A program made the position numbers and the translations under genes. The notes beneath the pieces are model-generated. The model worked only from the letters and a program-made list of their open reading frames with translations. It searched no databases and was not told the origin of the DNA. Positions 25,247 through 35,393 of a stretch of DNA of 64,000 nt are shown here, piece after piece. Source of the DNA: Jeongeupia sp. HS-3 (GTDB lineage Bacteria; Pseudomonadota; Gammaproteobacteria; Burkholderiales; Chitinibacteraceae); contig NZ_AP024094.1 in NCBI RefSeq assembly GCF_015140455.1, positions 1,798,001 to 1,862,000 on the forward strand. The letters run 5' to 3'. Every line of letters begins with the position of its first letter. The stretch's first letter is position 1.

Positions 25247-27751
25247 TCAGCCAACGCTGATCACGCGACCGCGACGACCGGTGGTGGTGAACGCGGCAAT
25301 CTTCACCGCGCCCGACACCGTGACCGGGCCGGCATAGGCCGGCGAGGCATTGGTCGGCTCGCTGCCATCAACGCTATAGCGCAGCACAAAGCCCGGCGCC
25401 TCGACGTTGGCGACGAGTTTGCCGCCGTCGATTTTCGCGCCCGGCACCGGCACGCGGTAGCCGTAACCGCCAACCACGCCGTCCAGACGCGGCAGTTCGC
25501 GCTGGCCGAGGCGGTTGGCGAACTGGTTCCAGTCGGCATCCATCCGTCCATCGCGCGCCACCTTGTCGGCGACAAAGGTCCAGCCCGGATCTTTTGCCCA
25601 GGCGCGTTCGGCCAGTGCGATCAGACGCGGCATCGCCAGATATTCGAGCCGGCCGGCGTCACGGATGTTCTCGGCCCACAGCTCACCCTGAATGCCGAGC
25701 ACATTGGCCGTGCCCTGCTCAGTCAGCTTGACCTTGTCCTTGAGCGAGTCGCCCAGGTCATGGCCGAGCAGGTTGACCGTCGCCGTAGTGTAGATATCCA
25801 GCGGGCAGAACTCGAACGCCTTGCGCGTGGTGATGAAGCCACCCCAGTAGTAGCCCGGCTCGAGCGGATCTTTTTCATACGCCAGATCGAAGTACAGATT
25901 GGTGACGTTGCACAACACCACCTTGTAGCCGGCGTTGGCCAGCTGATAGGCAAAGTCTTCCTGGCCCCAGCCCCAGACATTGTTCCAGATGTAAGGGCGG
26001 AAGTTGGCATCGACGAACTTCGGATTCGGGCCGTGATGCACCACGCCGTCGACGGTTTCCTTCTTCAGCGCGATTTCTTCCCAGCCACCAAAAATCAGCC
26101 CGTGCTTTTTGAGAATGTCGCGGTAGCGCTCGAGGAAGTGGTCCTGCAGTTCCTGGATCGTCGTCATGCCGTGTTCTTGCATGAACGCCAGGCAGATCGG
26201 CGATGCTTCCCACGCGCCGTGCGGCACTTCGTCGCCGCCGGTATGCAAGGTCGTCAGCGGCGCACCGGCATCAAAGTACATCGCCTTGACGTCGGTGATC
26301 ACCGTTTCGATGAAGTTGTACGCACCTTCACGGGCGATGCACATCACGTTGTCGTGCCACAGCTGCACCGATTCGTACTCGGACTTGTCGGCGAAATCGA
26401 CCAGCAGATACTGCTCGGCGGCTTCGAGCTGGCCGGCGGCCTTGAGGCGCTCGTAGCGCACGTTCATCGCCTTGATCGCCGCACGGGCATGGCCCGGCAC
26501 GTCGAATTCGGGAACGATCTCGATATGGCGCTCGGTGGCGAACTTGAGGATTTCGATGAACTCGGCACGGCTATAGAAACCGGTGCCGCTCGACCCTTCG
26601 ACCTCGGCGCCCGAACCGAAGCACGGCACCAGATGATCGGTCTCAGAAGCGGTAAAGCCGCGGCCCGAACCGATTTCGGTCAGCTCCGGCAGCGTCGGGA
26701 TTTCCAGGCGCCAGCCTTCGTCATCGGTCAGGTGAAAATGGAACTGGTTGAGCTTGTACAGCGCCATGCATTCCAAAAGCCGCAGTACGCTCGCTTTGGA
26801 CGAGAAGTTACGACCCACATCCAGATGCAGGCCGCGATACGCGAAGCGCGGCGCATCGACGACGCGGCCGAACGGCACCGCCAGCGCAGGCAGCGGGTTC
26901 ACAAAGGCATCGACCGGCAGCAACTGGCGCAGGCTCTGGATACCGTTGAAGACACCGTGTGCCGAGGCACCGGTAATCACCACGCCGCTGGCGTCGATCT
27001 CGAGCGAATACGCCTCGACAGCTGCACCGGTCTGGGCGACGTTGACGGCGCCGATCTGCAGCACGATGCCCTTGCCTTGCGCGGCGCGTTGCGCTTGCAC
27101 ACCCACATCGGCCAACGCGGCTTGCAGGAAGGCGGCCTCGGCGTTCAGCGTATCCGAATGGACGATCGCGGTGTTCGCGTCGATGACGAAATGGCCGCCA
27201 CCAAAGCTCGACTCCAGTGGCGTCGGGGTGATCTTGCCGACGGCGTCGGCGGCGAGCAGGGTGAGTTTTTCGTTGTCGGCAAAACGCGTCGCCGGCGTCA
27301 CCGGCTGCACCTTGTCGTTGGCCGAGCGGTTGCGCTGGCCCTCGGTCGCGAAAGGCAGGATCAGCGGGTCGCCGATCGCTTCGGCGCGCGCTTGCGGCGT
27401 GCCATCGCCGTACACAATGTAGAAACCCAGCGGCGCGTCGGTTTCCTGGATGACCCAGAACAAACCTTCGTAGCGAATGACGCGGCTTTCACCGGCGGCA
27501 AGGCCGCCAAAGCCGGCGGCCGGCACCATGCGCCACAAATCGCCGTTGACCTGCTCGATCACCACGCCGCCTTCGATGCCCTCGGGCTTGATCTTGCGGC
27601 AGGTATTGAAATAGATCGCCCAGCCTTCGCCCGAAAGCGGCACGGCGGAACGGTTGCTCAGCGTCAGTTCGGCGATGAAGTTATCGCCGTTGTGGCCGTT
27701 GGTGATGCACTGCCATTGCAAAGCCAGTTGCTTGCCTGCGGGCTGGGTCAT
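25247..27751 (-). CDS. Beta-N-acetylhexosaminidase, GH20 (chitobiase type)
   Basis: An 834-residue chitobiase-like enzyme that removes GlcNAc from the non-reducing end of chitooligosaccharides. Order: N-terminal CHB_HEX carbohydrate-binding domain (about 5-150, WAIYFNTCRKIKPEG), GH20b-like domain (about 175-310), GH20 barrel (about 315-760), and a C-terminal CHB_HEX_C domain (about 770-834). The catalytic Asp-Glu pair is in TGGDEVPHGAWE, and HFHLTDDEGWRLEIP is a further family signature. No signal peptide is visible, unlike periplasmic Serratia chitobiase, so it probably acts in the cytoplasm on imported sugars. AGAGGAAGAG precedes the start. A paralogue starts at 61823. Confidence 0.95.
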   Translation of the reverse strand: MTQPAGKQLALQWQCITNGHNGDNFIAELTLSNRSAVPLSGEGWAIYFNTCRKIKPEGIEGGVVIEQVNGDLWRMVPAAGFGGLAAGESRVIRYEGLFWVIQETDAPLGFYIVYGDGTPQARAEAIGDPLILPFATEGQRNRSANDKVQPVTPATRFADNEKLTLLAADAVGKITPTPLESSFGGGHFVIDANTAIVHSDTLNAEAAFLQAALADVGVQAQRAAQGKGIVLQIGAVNVAQTGAAVEAYSLEIDASGVVITGASAHGVFNGIQSLRQLLPVDAFVNPLPALAVPFGRVVDAPRFAYRGLHLDVGRNFSSKASVLRLLECMALYKLNQFHFHLTDDEGWRLEIPTLPELTEIGSGRGFTASETDHLVPCFGSGAEVEGSSGTGFYSRAEFIEILKFATERHIEIVPEFDVPGHARAAIKAMNVRYERLKAAGQLEAAEQYLLVDFADKSEYESVQLWHDNVMCIAREGAYNFIETVITDVKAMYFDAGAPLTTLHTGGDEVPHGAWEASPICLAFMQEHGMTTIQELQDHFLERYRDILKKHGLIFGGWEEIALKKETVDGVVHHGPNPKFVDANFRPYIWNNVWGWGQEDFAYQLANAGYKVVLCNVTNLYFDLAYEKDPLEPGYYWGGFITTRKAFEFCPLDIYTTATVNLLGHDLGDSLKDKVKLTEQGTANVLGIQGELWAENIRDAGRLEYLAMPRLIALAERAWAKDPGWTFVADKVARDGRMDADWNQFANRLGQRELPRLDGVVGGYGYRVPVPGAKIDGGKLVANVEAPGFVLRYSVDGSEPTNASPAYAGPVTVSGAVKIAAFTTTGRRGRVISVG

Positions 27752-27979
27752 CTTCTCTTCCTCTATCCAGATACGTGAGACGGTGGTCTAAGCGCCACCC
27801 GACTGCGACAGTGTAGAAGCAAGTGCTTAAGTGGAACAGTGCTCGGCTTGCGCTTTTCCTTACACACAACAAGCAAGGAAAAACGCCGCCGGACGGCCGA
27901 TGCAGCGCAAAGCGGCCGAGCCGGTTTTTCGGTACAATTGCGCCTCAGATTTTTACCCATGATTTCCGGACCTTACGAC
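27752..27979. other. Divergent intergenic region between GH20 and purL
   Basis: About 230 bases. A TACAAT (about 27934) in front of purL is a possible -10 box, without a convincing -35. The self-complementary GGCCG...CGGCC near 27894-27926 could form a leader hairpin. Nothing else is visible. Confidence 0.35.
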
Positions 27980-30900
27980 ATGGCAGACGTCCTTCAGCTA
28001 CGCGGTGGCACCGCACTTTCCGCCTTTCGACTCGACAAATTGCGCAATGCGCTGAGCGACAACGGCATCAGCGCCGATCTGTACGCCGAGTTCTGGCATT
28101 TCGCGGAAGTGAACACACCGCTGGACGATAAAGCCCAGGCGACGCTGGCGCGCATCCTGCACTACGGCGAACCGGCAGAGCCCGCGAAAGCCGTCGGCTC
28201 GCTGCTCTTGGTGCTGCCGCGCCTGGGCACCATCTCGCCGTGGTCGAGCAAGGCCTCCGACATCGCCGAACACTGTGGGCTCGGCCAGATCGCGCGGATC
28301 GAGCGCGGCGTGGCCGTGTACGCAAGCAAGAACGGCGCGCCGTTGTCCGCCGCGGAAAAGAGCCTGCTGCTGCCGCTGATCCACGACCGGATGACCGAAC
28401 AGGTCTTCGAGACGCTGGACGCCGGCCGTGAGCTGTTCCGCCACTTCGAGCCGACGCCGCTGGCGAGCGTCGATGTGTTGAACGGCGGCAAGCCGGCGCT
28501 GGAAAAAGCCAACGTCGAATTCGGTCTGGCCTTGTCGGACGACGAAATCGATTATCTGGTCGAGAACTTCACCAAGCTGCAGCGCAATCCGACCGACGTC
28601 GAGCTGACCATGTTCGCGCAGGCCAATTCCGAACACTGTCGCCACAAGATTTTCAACGCCAATTACGTGATCGACGGCGAAGCGCAGCCGTACAGCCTGT
28701 TCGGCATGATCCGCGAAACGCACAAGGCCGCCCCCGAAGGCACCGTGGTCGCTTACTCGGACAACTCGTCGGTGATTGAGGGCGCGCAGATCGGCCGCTT
28801 CTACCCGACGCCGGGCAGCGCCGAATATGCTTACCACGATGAAACCACTCACATCCTGATGAAGGTGGAAACGCACAACCACCCGACCGCGATCTCGCCT
28901 TTCCCGGGCGCGGCGACCGGTTCGGGCGGTGAAATCCGCGACGAAGGCGCGACCGGCCGTGGCTCCAAGCCCAAGGTCGGCCTGACCGGTTTCACCGTCT
29001 CCAACCTCAATATCCCCGGCGCGATCCAGCCTTGGGAAGACCCGGCCTACGGCAAGCCCGAGCGCATTGCCTCGGCGCTGGACATCATGATCGAAGGCCC
29101 GATCGGCGGCGCCGCGTTCAACAACGAATTCGGCCGCCCGAACATCGCCGGCTATTTCCGCACTTTTGAAGAAGACTTTGGCGGCGAGCGTCGCGGCTAT
29201 CACAAGCCCATCATGCTCGCCGGCGGCATGGGCAATATCAACGCCATCCACGTCGGCAAGCACGGTCTGCCCGACGGCAGCCTGCTGATCCAGCTCGGCG
29301 GCCCGGGCATGCTGATCGGCATGGGCGGCAGCGCCGCCAGCTCGATGGCCACCGGTTCCAACGCCGCCGACCTCGACTTCGATTCGGTGCAGCGTGGCAA
29401 CCCGGAGATCGAACGTCGTGCGCAGGAAGTGATCGACCGCTGCTGGCAGCAAGGCGAAAACAACCCGGTGCTGTCGATCCATGACGTCGGCGCCGGCGGC
29501 ATCTCCAACGCCTTCCCCGAACTCGTCAACGATGCGGGCCAGGGCGCAGTGTTCAACCTGCGCAAGGTCAATATCGAAGAAAAGGGCATGAGCCCGAAGG
29601 AAATCTGGTCGAACGAATCGCAAGAGCGCTATGTGCTGGCGATTACGCCGGAAAGCCTCTTGGCATTCGAGGCGATCTGCGAGCGTGAACGCTGCCCGTT
29701 CGCCGTGGTCGGTCGCGTCACCGATGAAAAGCAGCTCGTCGTCGAAGACCCGCATTTCGGCAACAAGCCGGTCGACATGCCGATGGAAGTGCTGCTCGGC
29801 AAGCCGCCGAAAATGACCCGCGACGTCACCCGTGTGAAGCCTGAACTGAAGATGTTCGATTCGTCGACCATCGATCTGAAAGAAGCCGCCTACCGTGTGC
29901 TGCAATTGCCGGCCGTGGCCGACAAATCGTTCCTGATCAATATCGGCGACCGTACCGTTGGCGGCTACACCGCGCGCGACCAGTTCGTCGGCCCGTGGCA
30001 AGTGCCGGTGGCCGACGTCGCCGTCACCGCGATGGGTTACGACACCTATCTCGGCGAAGCGATGGCGATGGGCGAGCGCACGCCGCTGGCGCTGATCTCC
30101 GGCCCGGCGTCGGGCCGCATGGCGGTCGCCGAAGCGCTGACCAACCTCGCCGCGGCACCGATCGCCAAGCTCGCCGATGTGAAGCTCTCGGCCAACTGGA
30201 TGGCGCCGGCCGGCCATCCGGGTGAAGACGCCAACCTGTATGACACCGTCAAGGCCGTCGGCCTCGATCTGTGCCGCGAACTGGGGATTTCGATCCCGGT
30301 CGGCAAGGATTCGATGTCGATGAAGACCGTCTGGTCCGAGGGCGACGAAGCCAAGCAAGTCACCGCGCCGCTGTCCTTGGTGATCACCGGCTTCGCCCCG
30401 GTCACCGACGTACGCCGCGTGCTGACGCCGCAACTGCGAAACGAAGCCGATACCGACCTGATCCTGATCGATCTGGGCGACGGCAAATGCCGCCTTGGCG
30501 GTTCGGCCTTGGCGCAGGTCTACAAGCAGGTCGGCCAGTGGGCGCCGGACGTGGTCAGCGTGCCGCATCTGAAATCGTTCTTTGAAACGGTGCAGAAGCT
30601 CAATACCGATGGCCGCATTCTGGCCTACCACGACCGCTCCGACGGTGGCCTGTTCGCCACCGTCACCGAGATGATGTTCGCCGGCCATGTCGGCGTGACG
30701 CTGGAAATCGACGAGCTCTGTATCGAACGCCGCCGCCGCGGTCGCGAAGAAGACGAGCTGACTTCGGAAGACATTGCCCGCGCCGAAAACGGCCGGATGA
30801 TGGGCGTGCTGTTCAACGAAGAGCTCGGCGCCGTGCTGCAAGTGAAACGCAGCGACACCGCCGCGGTCATCGCCGCCTTCGCCAACGTCGGCATCCGCAG

Positions 30901-31927
30901 CGAGCTGCACGTGATCGGCACGCTCAACAAGGACGACGCGCTGAAGATCAAGAAGCGCAACCGTCTGGTGCTGGAAGAAAATCGCGTCGTGCTGCACAAG
31001 GCGTGGTCGGAAACCAGCTGGCGCATTCAGCGCCTGCGCGACAACCCGGCTTGCGCCGATTCGGAATACGCGCAGCTCGACGCCAAGGGCGACAAGGGCT
31101 TGTTCGCCAAGCTCTCCTTCGATCCTAGCGACAACATCGCCGCGCCATTCATTGCCACCGGCGCCAAGCCGCGCGTGGCGGTGCTGCGCGAACAGGGCGT
31201 CAACGGCCACGTCGAAATGGCCGCCGCGTTCACCCGCGCCGGCTTCGCCGCGACCGACGTGCACATGAGCGACGTCATCGCCGGGCGCATCTCGCTGGCC
31301 GATTTCGCCGGCCTCGCCGCCTGCGGCGGCTTCAGCTATGGCGACGTGCTCGGCGCCGGCGAAGGCTGGGCCAAATCGATCCTGTTCAACGAGCGTGCTC
31401 GCGAACAGTTCGAAGCCTTCTTCAACCGTGCCGACACTTTCGGCCTCGGTGTCTGCAACGGCTGCCAGATGATGGCCAACCTCTCGGGCATCGTCCCGGG
31501 TGCTGCAGCGTGGCCGAAGTTCACTCGTAACCAGTCCGAGCAGTTTGAAGCGCGCTTTGTGATGGCCGAGCTGACCGATTCGCCATCGCTGTTCTTCGGC
31601 GGCATGGCCGGCACGCAAGTCCCGGTTGTCGTCAGCCACGGCGAGGGCTTTGCCAACTTCAGTCAGCAAGGTGATATTGGCAAGACTATCGTCGCGATGC
31701 GCTACATCGACCACGGCGGCAAGGCGACCGAAACCTACCCGCGGAACCCGAACGGCAGCCCGCAAGGCATCGCCGGCGTCACCACCGCCGATGGCCGCTT
31801 CTCGATCATGATGCCGCACCCGGAACGCGTGTTCCGTACCGTGCAGAACTCGTGGCATCCGGAAGGCTGGGGCGAGGATGGCGCGTGGCTGCGGATGTTC
31901 CGCAATGCACGGCGCTGGGTTGGCTGA
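27980..31927 (+). CDS. purL: Phosphoribosylformylglycinamidine synthase
   Basis: A 1315-residue single-chain PurL that converts FGAR, ATP and glutamine to FGAM in purine synthesis. The N-terminal PurS-like domain begins [17 protein letters not shown]. The central duplicated AIRS-like ATPase domains contain [23 protein letters not shown] split by the usual glycine turns. The C-terminal glutaminase (about 1045-1310) has the nucleophile in GVCNGCQMM and the His/Glu region near [11 protein letters not shown] chose ATG 27980 because [10 protein letters not shown] matches the family N-terminus; an in-frame ATG at 27959 is the alternative. Length is normal for the large gammaproteobacterial/betaproteobacterial form. 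It is monocistronic with a strong terminator. Confidence 0.97.
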   Translation: MADVLQLRGGTALSAFRLDKLRNALSDNGISADLYAEFWHFAEVNTPLDDKAQATLARILHYGEPAEPAKAVGSLLLVLPRLGTISPWSSKASDIAEHCGLGQIARIERGVAVYASKNGAPLSAAEKSLLLPLIHDRMTEQVFETLDAGRELFRHFEPTPLASVDVLNGGKPALEKANVEFGLALSDDEIDYLVENFTKLQRNPTDVELTMFAQANSEHCRHKIFNANYVIDGEAQPYSLFGMIRETHKAAPEGTVVAYSDNSSVIEGAQIGRFYPTPGSAEYAYHDETTHILMKVETHNHPTAISPFPGAATGSGGEIRDEGATGRGSKPKVGLTGFTVSNLNIPGAIQPWEDPAYGKPERIASALDIMIEGPIGGAAFNNEFGRPNIAGYFRTFEEDFGGERRGYHKPIMLAGGMGNINAIHVGKHGLPDGSLLIQLGGPGMLIGMGGSAASSMATGSNAADLDFDSVQRGNPEIERRAQEVIDRCWQQGENNPVLSIHDVGAGGISNAFPELVNDAGQGAVFNLRKVNIEEKGMSPKEIWSNESQERYVLAITPESLLAFEAICERERCPFAVVGRVTDEKQLVVEDPHFGNKPVDMPMEVLLGKPPKMTRDVTRVKPELKMFDSSTIDLKEAAYRVLQLPAVADKSFLINIGDRTVGGYTARDQFVGPWQVPVADVAVTAMGYDTYLGEAMAMGERTPLALISGPASGRMAVAEALTNLAAAPIAKLADVKLSANWMAPAGHPGEDANLYDTVKAVGLDLCRELGISIPVGKDSMSMKTVWSEGDEAKQVTAPLSLVITGFAPVTDVRRVLTPQLRNEADTDLILIDLGDGKCRLGGSALAQVYKQVGQWAPDVVSVPHLKSFFETVQKLNTDGRILAYHDRSDGGLFATVTEMMFAGHVGVTLEIDELCIERRRRGREEDELTSEDIARAENGRMMGVLFNEELGAVLQVKRSDTAAVIAAFANVGIRSELHVIGTLNKDDALKIKKRNRLVLEENRVVLHKAWSETSWRIQRLRDNPACADSEYAQLDAKGDKGLFAKLSFDPSDNIAAPFIATGAKPRVAVLREQGVNGHVEMAAAFTRAGFAATDVHMSDVIAGRISLADFAGLAACGGFSYGDVLGAGEGWAKSILFNERAREQFEAFFNRADTFGLGVCNGCQMMANLSGIVPGAAAWPKFTRNQSEQFEARFVMAELTDSPSLFFGGMAGTQVPVVVSHGEGFANFSQQGDIGKTIVAMRYIDHGGKATETYPRNPNGSPQGIAGVTTADGRFSIMMPHPERVFRTVQNSWHPEGWGEDGAWLRMFRNARRWVG

Positions 31928-31942
31928 TCGCCTGCCACTAAT

Positions 31943-31971
31943 AAAAAAACCGGCCTTCTGGCCGGTTTTTT
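31943..31971 (+). terminator. purL terminator
   Basis: The stem AAAACCGGCC/GGCCGGTTTT with a four-base loop lies between A and T runs. Confidence 0.9.
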
Positions 31972-32026
31972 ACTGGGCGAGCCATGCTAGGCTGGCGACC
32001 TACCCTTAAGCCAACCGGAGCCGTCG

Positions 32027-32314
32027 ATGTCCGAACTCAGCGTTGTGCATGAAATCGAAAAGCACCGTTTCATCATCATCGATGCCGGCAAGCTCGTCGC
32101 CGAAATGACCTACTCTCCGCTCGGCGACGATCGCTTCATCATCGACCACACCGGCGTCGACCAGGCCTACAGCGGCCAGGGACTCGGCTACCGGCTGGTC
32201 GACGCCGCCGTGGCACATGCACGGGCCAAGGGCATGAAGATCCTGCCGCTGTGCCCATTCGCGGCCAGTGTGTTCAAGAAGAAAGGTGACGAGTACGCTG
32301 ACGTGCGTTTTTAA
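32027..32314 (+). CDS. Small GNAT-type N-acetyltransferase (Acetyltransf_CG family)
   Basis: A 95-residue short GNAT protein. The acetyl-CoA pyrophosphate loop is seen in YSGQGLGYRLVDAAVAHAR (Q-x-x-G-x-G pattern), and the second conserved piece is KILPLCPFAASVFKKKGDEY. This matches the small YidJ/NATD1-like family, whose acceptor is not established. No signal peptide is present. It stands between purL and the convergent lactonase gene and probably has its own promoter. Confidence 0.88.
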   Translation: MSELSVVHEIEKHRFIIIDAGKLVAEMTYSPLGDDRFIIDHTGVDQAYSGQGLGYRLVDAAVAHARAKGMKILPLCPFAASVFKKKGDEYADVRF

Positions 32315-32330
32315 AGACGCTGAAGCGGCT

Positions 32331-33356
32331 TTACACGAACTTCACACACACCGGCCGATCCAGCTTGGCCGACATCGCCGTTTGCGTCAGCGCGCCGCTG
32401 GCAATATCACGCGCAAACAGCACCAGCACACCGCTAGCCTGATTGGCGACCAGCAGCCAGCGACCGCAAGGTGATAGCGCAAAATTGCGCGGCATCTGCC
32501 CGCCACAAGGCACGTGGCCGGCCGCTTCGAGCAGGCCGTCGACGACGCGGAAGATCGCGATGCTGTCGTGGCCGCGGTTCGATGCATACAGAAAAGTGCC
32601 ATCCGGGCTCAGTTGCAGCTCGGCACCGGTGTTGTCGCCCTCGAAGCCGACCGGTAGCGAGGAGATCGTCTGGCGGTGCTCAAGCTGGCCATCGTGCCAC
32701 GCGTACACCGCAATTTCGCTGGTGAGCTCGTTGACCACATAAGCAAAACGCCCGGCTGCATCGAACACCAGATGGCGCGGGCCGGCTCCCGGTGCGGTCG
32801 CGGTCTGGCCGTGCGGCACCAGTTGCTGGCCGTCGATCCGGTACACGGCAATCTCGTCGCGCCCGAGGTCGAGCACCAGCGCGTAACGGCCATCCGGGCT
32901 CGGCGTGATGCTGTGCAGATGCGGCGCATCCTGCCGTTCCGCATTCACGTGACTGGCACCGTTATGACGCACCTCGCCCGCCATCGGCAACACCAAGCCG
33001 TCGGCGGCCAGCGGCAATAGCGCGGCGTTGTGGCCGAAGTAATTGGCCACCAGCAGCGCATTGCCCACCTTGGAGAGATAACACGGCGAATCGCCGCCGC
33101 TCGCTTGGCGGTTGAGCAAGGACAGGCGTCCGTCGCTACCGATCGCGAGCGCGCAGACCTCGCCCTCGCCGGTTTCACTCACCGCATACAGCCGTGCATT
33201 GGCAACGTCAGGCAACACATAGGATGCATTGACGATGCCGGCGAACTGCTGCAGCGGCGCCATCTGCCCGCTGGTCGCGTCGAAATCGTAAACGTGAATC
33301 GTGGCTTCATCGGCATCGCCGTAGCAGCCAAGGTAAATTCGGGTCGGGCCGGTCAT
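32331..33356 (-). CDS. Lactonase-family beta-propeller (6-phosphogluconolactonase-like)
   Basis: A 341-residue seven-bladed propeller of the YbhE/Pgl lactonase family. Typical blade segments are visible: YLGCYGDADEATIHVYDF, ARLYAVSETGEGEV, NYFGHNAALLPL, HLHSITPSPDGRYALVLDLG, and ASNRGHDSIAIFRV. By family it hydrolyses 6-phosphogluconolactone in the oxidative pentose phosphate path, though some members act on other lactones. No signal peptide is seen with the ATG at 33356; the longer open frame upstream is not credible. It is convergent with the small GNAT gene and divergent from map. Confidence 0.86.
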   Translation of the reverse strand: MTGPTRIYLGCYGDADEATIHVYDFDATSGQMAPLQQFAGIVNASYVLPDVANARLYAVSETGEGEVCALAIGSDGRLSLLNRQASGGDSPCYLSKVGNALLVANYFGHNAALLPLAADGLVLPMAGEVRHNGASHVNAERQDAPHLHSITPSPDGRYALVLDLGRDEIAVYRIDGQQLVPHGQTATAPGAGPRHLVFDAAGRFAYVVNELTSEIAVYAWHDGQLEHRQTISSLPVGFEGDNTGAELQLSPDGTFLYASNRGHDSIAIFRVVDGLLEAAGHVPCGGQMPRNFALSPCGRWLLVANQASGVLVLFARDIASGALTQTAMSAKLDRPVCVKFV

Positions 33357-33535
33357 GGGCTTCTCGTGGTCGAGGCAAAACGCCATCTTACGGAATGCGC
33401 CCGCCACCGCGACAAGCATCCGCAGCAGCGTCGCCGATCCGCCACGCATCTGCGCGGAACGGGAATCGGTCGCAATCGGCTGCCGGGCCTGCGTGGCTGT
33501 GGGAGAATATCGCCAGCACAGCAATGGAAACCGCC

Positions 33536-34303
33536 ATGTCCGTCAGTCTCAAATCCGAAGCCCAGATCGCCAAGATGCGCGTCGCCGGCCAGCTCGCCGC
33601 CGAAGTGCTGGAAATGATCGTCGAGTACGTCGTACCCGGCGTGTCGACCGAAGAGCTGGACCGCCGCTGCTTCGAGCACATCACCAAGAAGCAGAAGGCC
33701 ACGCCGGCCAATGTCGGCTACCACGGTTTCCCGAAAACGCTGTGCACCTCGGTCAACGGTGTCGTCTGCCACGGCATCCCCAGCCCGCGCGACATCCTCA
33801 AGGACGGCGACATCGTCAATATCGACGTCACCGTGATCAAGGATGGCTGGCACGGCGACACCAGCCGGATGTACTTCGCCGGTACGCCCAGCCCGGCCGC
33901 CAAACGGCTGGCCGATGTCACTTTCGACGCGATGATGGCCGGTATCGGCGCGGTCCGCCCCGGCGCGCGCCTCGGCGACGTCGGCCACGCGATCCAGACG
34001 CTGGCCGAAGCCGCCGGCTATTCGGTGGTGCGCGAGTATTGCGGCCACGGCATCGGCAAGGTCTACCACGAAGACCCCCAGGTGCTGCACTACGGCCGCG
34101 CCGGCACCGGGCTGTTGCTGAAGAAAGGCATGACCTTCACCGTCGAGCCGATGATCAACGCCGGTAGCGCCGGCGTGCAGCAGCTGACGGATGGCTGGAC
34201 CGTGGTCACGCGTGATGGCTCGCTGTCGGCACAGTGGGAACATATGATCGCGGTGACCGACGACGGCTTTGAAATCCTCACGCCATGGCCCGCCCGCGGC
34301 TGA
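33536..34303 (+). CDS. map: Methionine aminopeptidase, type I
   Basis: A 255-residue cytoplasmic enzyme that removes the first Met from new proteins. The pita-bread fold has its metal ligands in VNIDVTVIKDGWHGDTSRMY (two Asp), YCGHGIGKVYHEDPQVLHY (His) and FTVEPMIN (Glu), plus SAQWEHMIAVTDDGFEIL (Glu). The start at ATG 33536 follows GGAAA; an in-frame ATG four codons upstream is possible. Length is typical. A small basic ORF follows 57 bases downstream. Confidence 0.96.
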   Translation: MSVSLKSEAQIAKMRVAGQLAAEVLEMIVEYVVPGVSTEELDRRCFEHITKKQKATPANVGYHGFPKTLCTSVNGVVCHGIPSPRDILKDGDIVNIDVTVIKDGWHGDTSRMYFAGTPSPAAKRLADVTFDAMMAGIGAVRPGARLGDVGHAIQTLAEAAGYSVVREYCGHGIGKVYHEDPQVLHYGRAGTGLLLKKGMTFTVEPMINAGSAGVQQLTDGWTVVTRDGSLSAQWEHMIAVTDDGFEILTPWPARG

Positions 34304-34360
34304 CTCCAGCCACGGCGGCCGGCGATGCTGGCCGCCGTTCTGACTCCAGAAGGAAACACA

Positions 34361-34584
34361 TGAAAAAAATCGGCAACACCTTGGTACCGCGCAACCCGTT
34401 TGCGGTCGCGGCCAGTTCACGCAAGGCAGGCAGCCATGAGCAAACCGAAAAAGCGCGGCGGCGAGATGCCAGACAGGCGCTGCGACAAACGGTGCAAAGC
34501 ATGAAAAAGGGCGGGGATGTTTTCCCGCCCTTTTCTTTTGCCTGTATTTGGCGCGACCAGCCTAGATGGTGTCGTCACGAGTGA
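34361..34584 (+). CDS. Small basic protein with in-frame terminator, 3' end altered by IS insertion
   Basis: A 74-codon ORF with a good AAGGAA ribosome site. The product is basic (KAGSHEQTEKARRRDARQA) and begins MKKIGNTLVPRNPFAV. Similar short basic proteins are common in Proteobacteria, but I cannot assign a function. Two things are odd. A strong rho-independent terminator (34504-34534) lies inside the reading frame at about codons 48-58, so most transcripts would end without a stop codon. The IS at 34565 supplies the present stop; without it the frame would run on through the right flank to a TGA near 35481. ArfA ribosome-rescue genes use such terminator-containing frames, which makes that role worth testing. 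Confidence 0.5.
34504..34534 (+). terminator. Terminator inside the small ORF
   Basis: The stem AAAAGGGCGGG/CCCGCCCTTTT with a short loop and T-rich tail. It may also end transcription from map. Confidence 0.88.
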
Positions 34585-34609
34585 TTGGCCGAGTGTGTAT
34601 GCTGCCGCC

Positions 34610-35011
34610 ATGACAAGCACACCGCCGACCAAGCGCCTGGTACACCGCCGCCACGACCTTCCTGATCAAACGTGGCTTTTGCTCGAACCGCTCCTGCCCG
34701 GTCGCCACGGCGCCTGGGGCGGCCGGGCCAGAGATAACCGCCTGTTCCTCAACGCCGTGTTCTGGATTTTGCGTACCGGCGCCCCATGGCGCGATTTGCC
34801 GCCCGATTATGGCGACTGGAAGAACACCCACCGCCGCTTTTGTCGCTGGCGTGACAAGGGCGTCTGGGCACACCTGCTTGAAGCGCTGATCACCAATCCG
34901 GATTTCGAATGGCTGATGATCGACGCCACGCATGCCAAGGTGCATCCGCATGCCGCCGGCGCACGCGGCGGCAATCAGGCAATGGGGGTGACCAAAGGGG
35001 CTAAACAGTAA
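34610..35011 (+). CDS. IS5-family transposase, OrfA
   Basis: The N-terminal 133 residues of the transposase: DLPDQTWLLLEPLLPG and LFLNAVFWILRTGAPWRDLPPDYGDW are classic IS5/IS427 motifs, and the first catalytic Asp is in MIDATHAKVHPHA. The frame ends at TAA 35009-35011. The second frame is open from 34992 and is +1 relative to this one, so a slip at ACC-AAA-GGG-GCT would join them. Either a programmed frameshift or a small deletion explains the split. Confidence 0.88.
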   Translation: MTSTPPTKRLVHRRHDLPDQTWLLLEPLLPGRHGAWGGRARDNRLFLNAVFWILRTGAPWRDLPPDYGDWKNTHRRFCRWRDKGVWAHLLEALITNPDFEWLMIDATHAKVHPHAAGARGGNQAMGVTKGAKQ

Positions 35012-35018
35012 GCTGCAC

Positions 35019-35393
35019 TTGGCGGTGGACGCGCACGGCATGCCGGTGCGGGTCTTGGTGACCTCGGGCACGACGGCGGACTGCACCCAGGGCGGCGCGT
35101 TGATTGACGGCTTGAGCGCGGAATACCTGCTGGCTGATCGTGGCTATGACAGCGACGCCATCGTTGCTCAGGCCTCGGCGCAAGGCATGAGAACGGTGAT
35201 TCCGTCGCGCCGCAACCGTAAGGCGCCGCGTGAACACGATGCGGCGCTGTATCGCCACCGGCATCTGGTTGAAAATGCGTTTTTGCAGCTCAAACGCTGG
35301 CGAGGCATCGCCACGCGCTATGCCAAGAATGCGGCGTCATTCCTGGCGGCAGTCCAGATTCGCTGCATTGCGATCTGGGCGCGCATCTTGTGA
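35019..35393 (+). CDS. IS5-family transposase, OrfB
   Basis: The C-terminal 124 residues carry the second Asp (LLADRGYDSDAIV) and the Glu (HRHLVENAFLQLKRWRGIATRY) of the DDE triad. The only start is a TTG, so it is probably made as a fusion with OrfA by frameshifting rather than separately. Both catalytic parts are intact, so the element may still be active if the frameshift works. Confidence 0.88.
   Translation: MAVDAHGMPVRVLVTSGTTADCTQGGALIDGLSAEYLLADRGYDSDAIVAQASAQGMRTVIPSRRNRKAPREHDAALYRHRHLVENAFLQLKRWRGIATRYAKNAASFLAAVQIRCIAIWARIL

Noticed and set aside
25760-27778. A 672-codon open frame opposite the first GH20 gene
   Set aside because: Low-complexity His/Arg/Gln shadow; the minus-strand GH20 is certain.
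27998-31858. A 1286-codon open frame opposite purL
   Set aside because: A shadow of a clearly assigned gene; no start signals or domains of its own.
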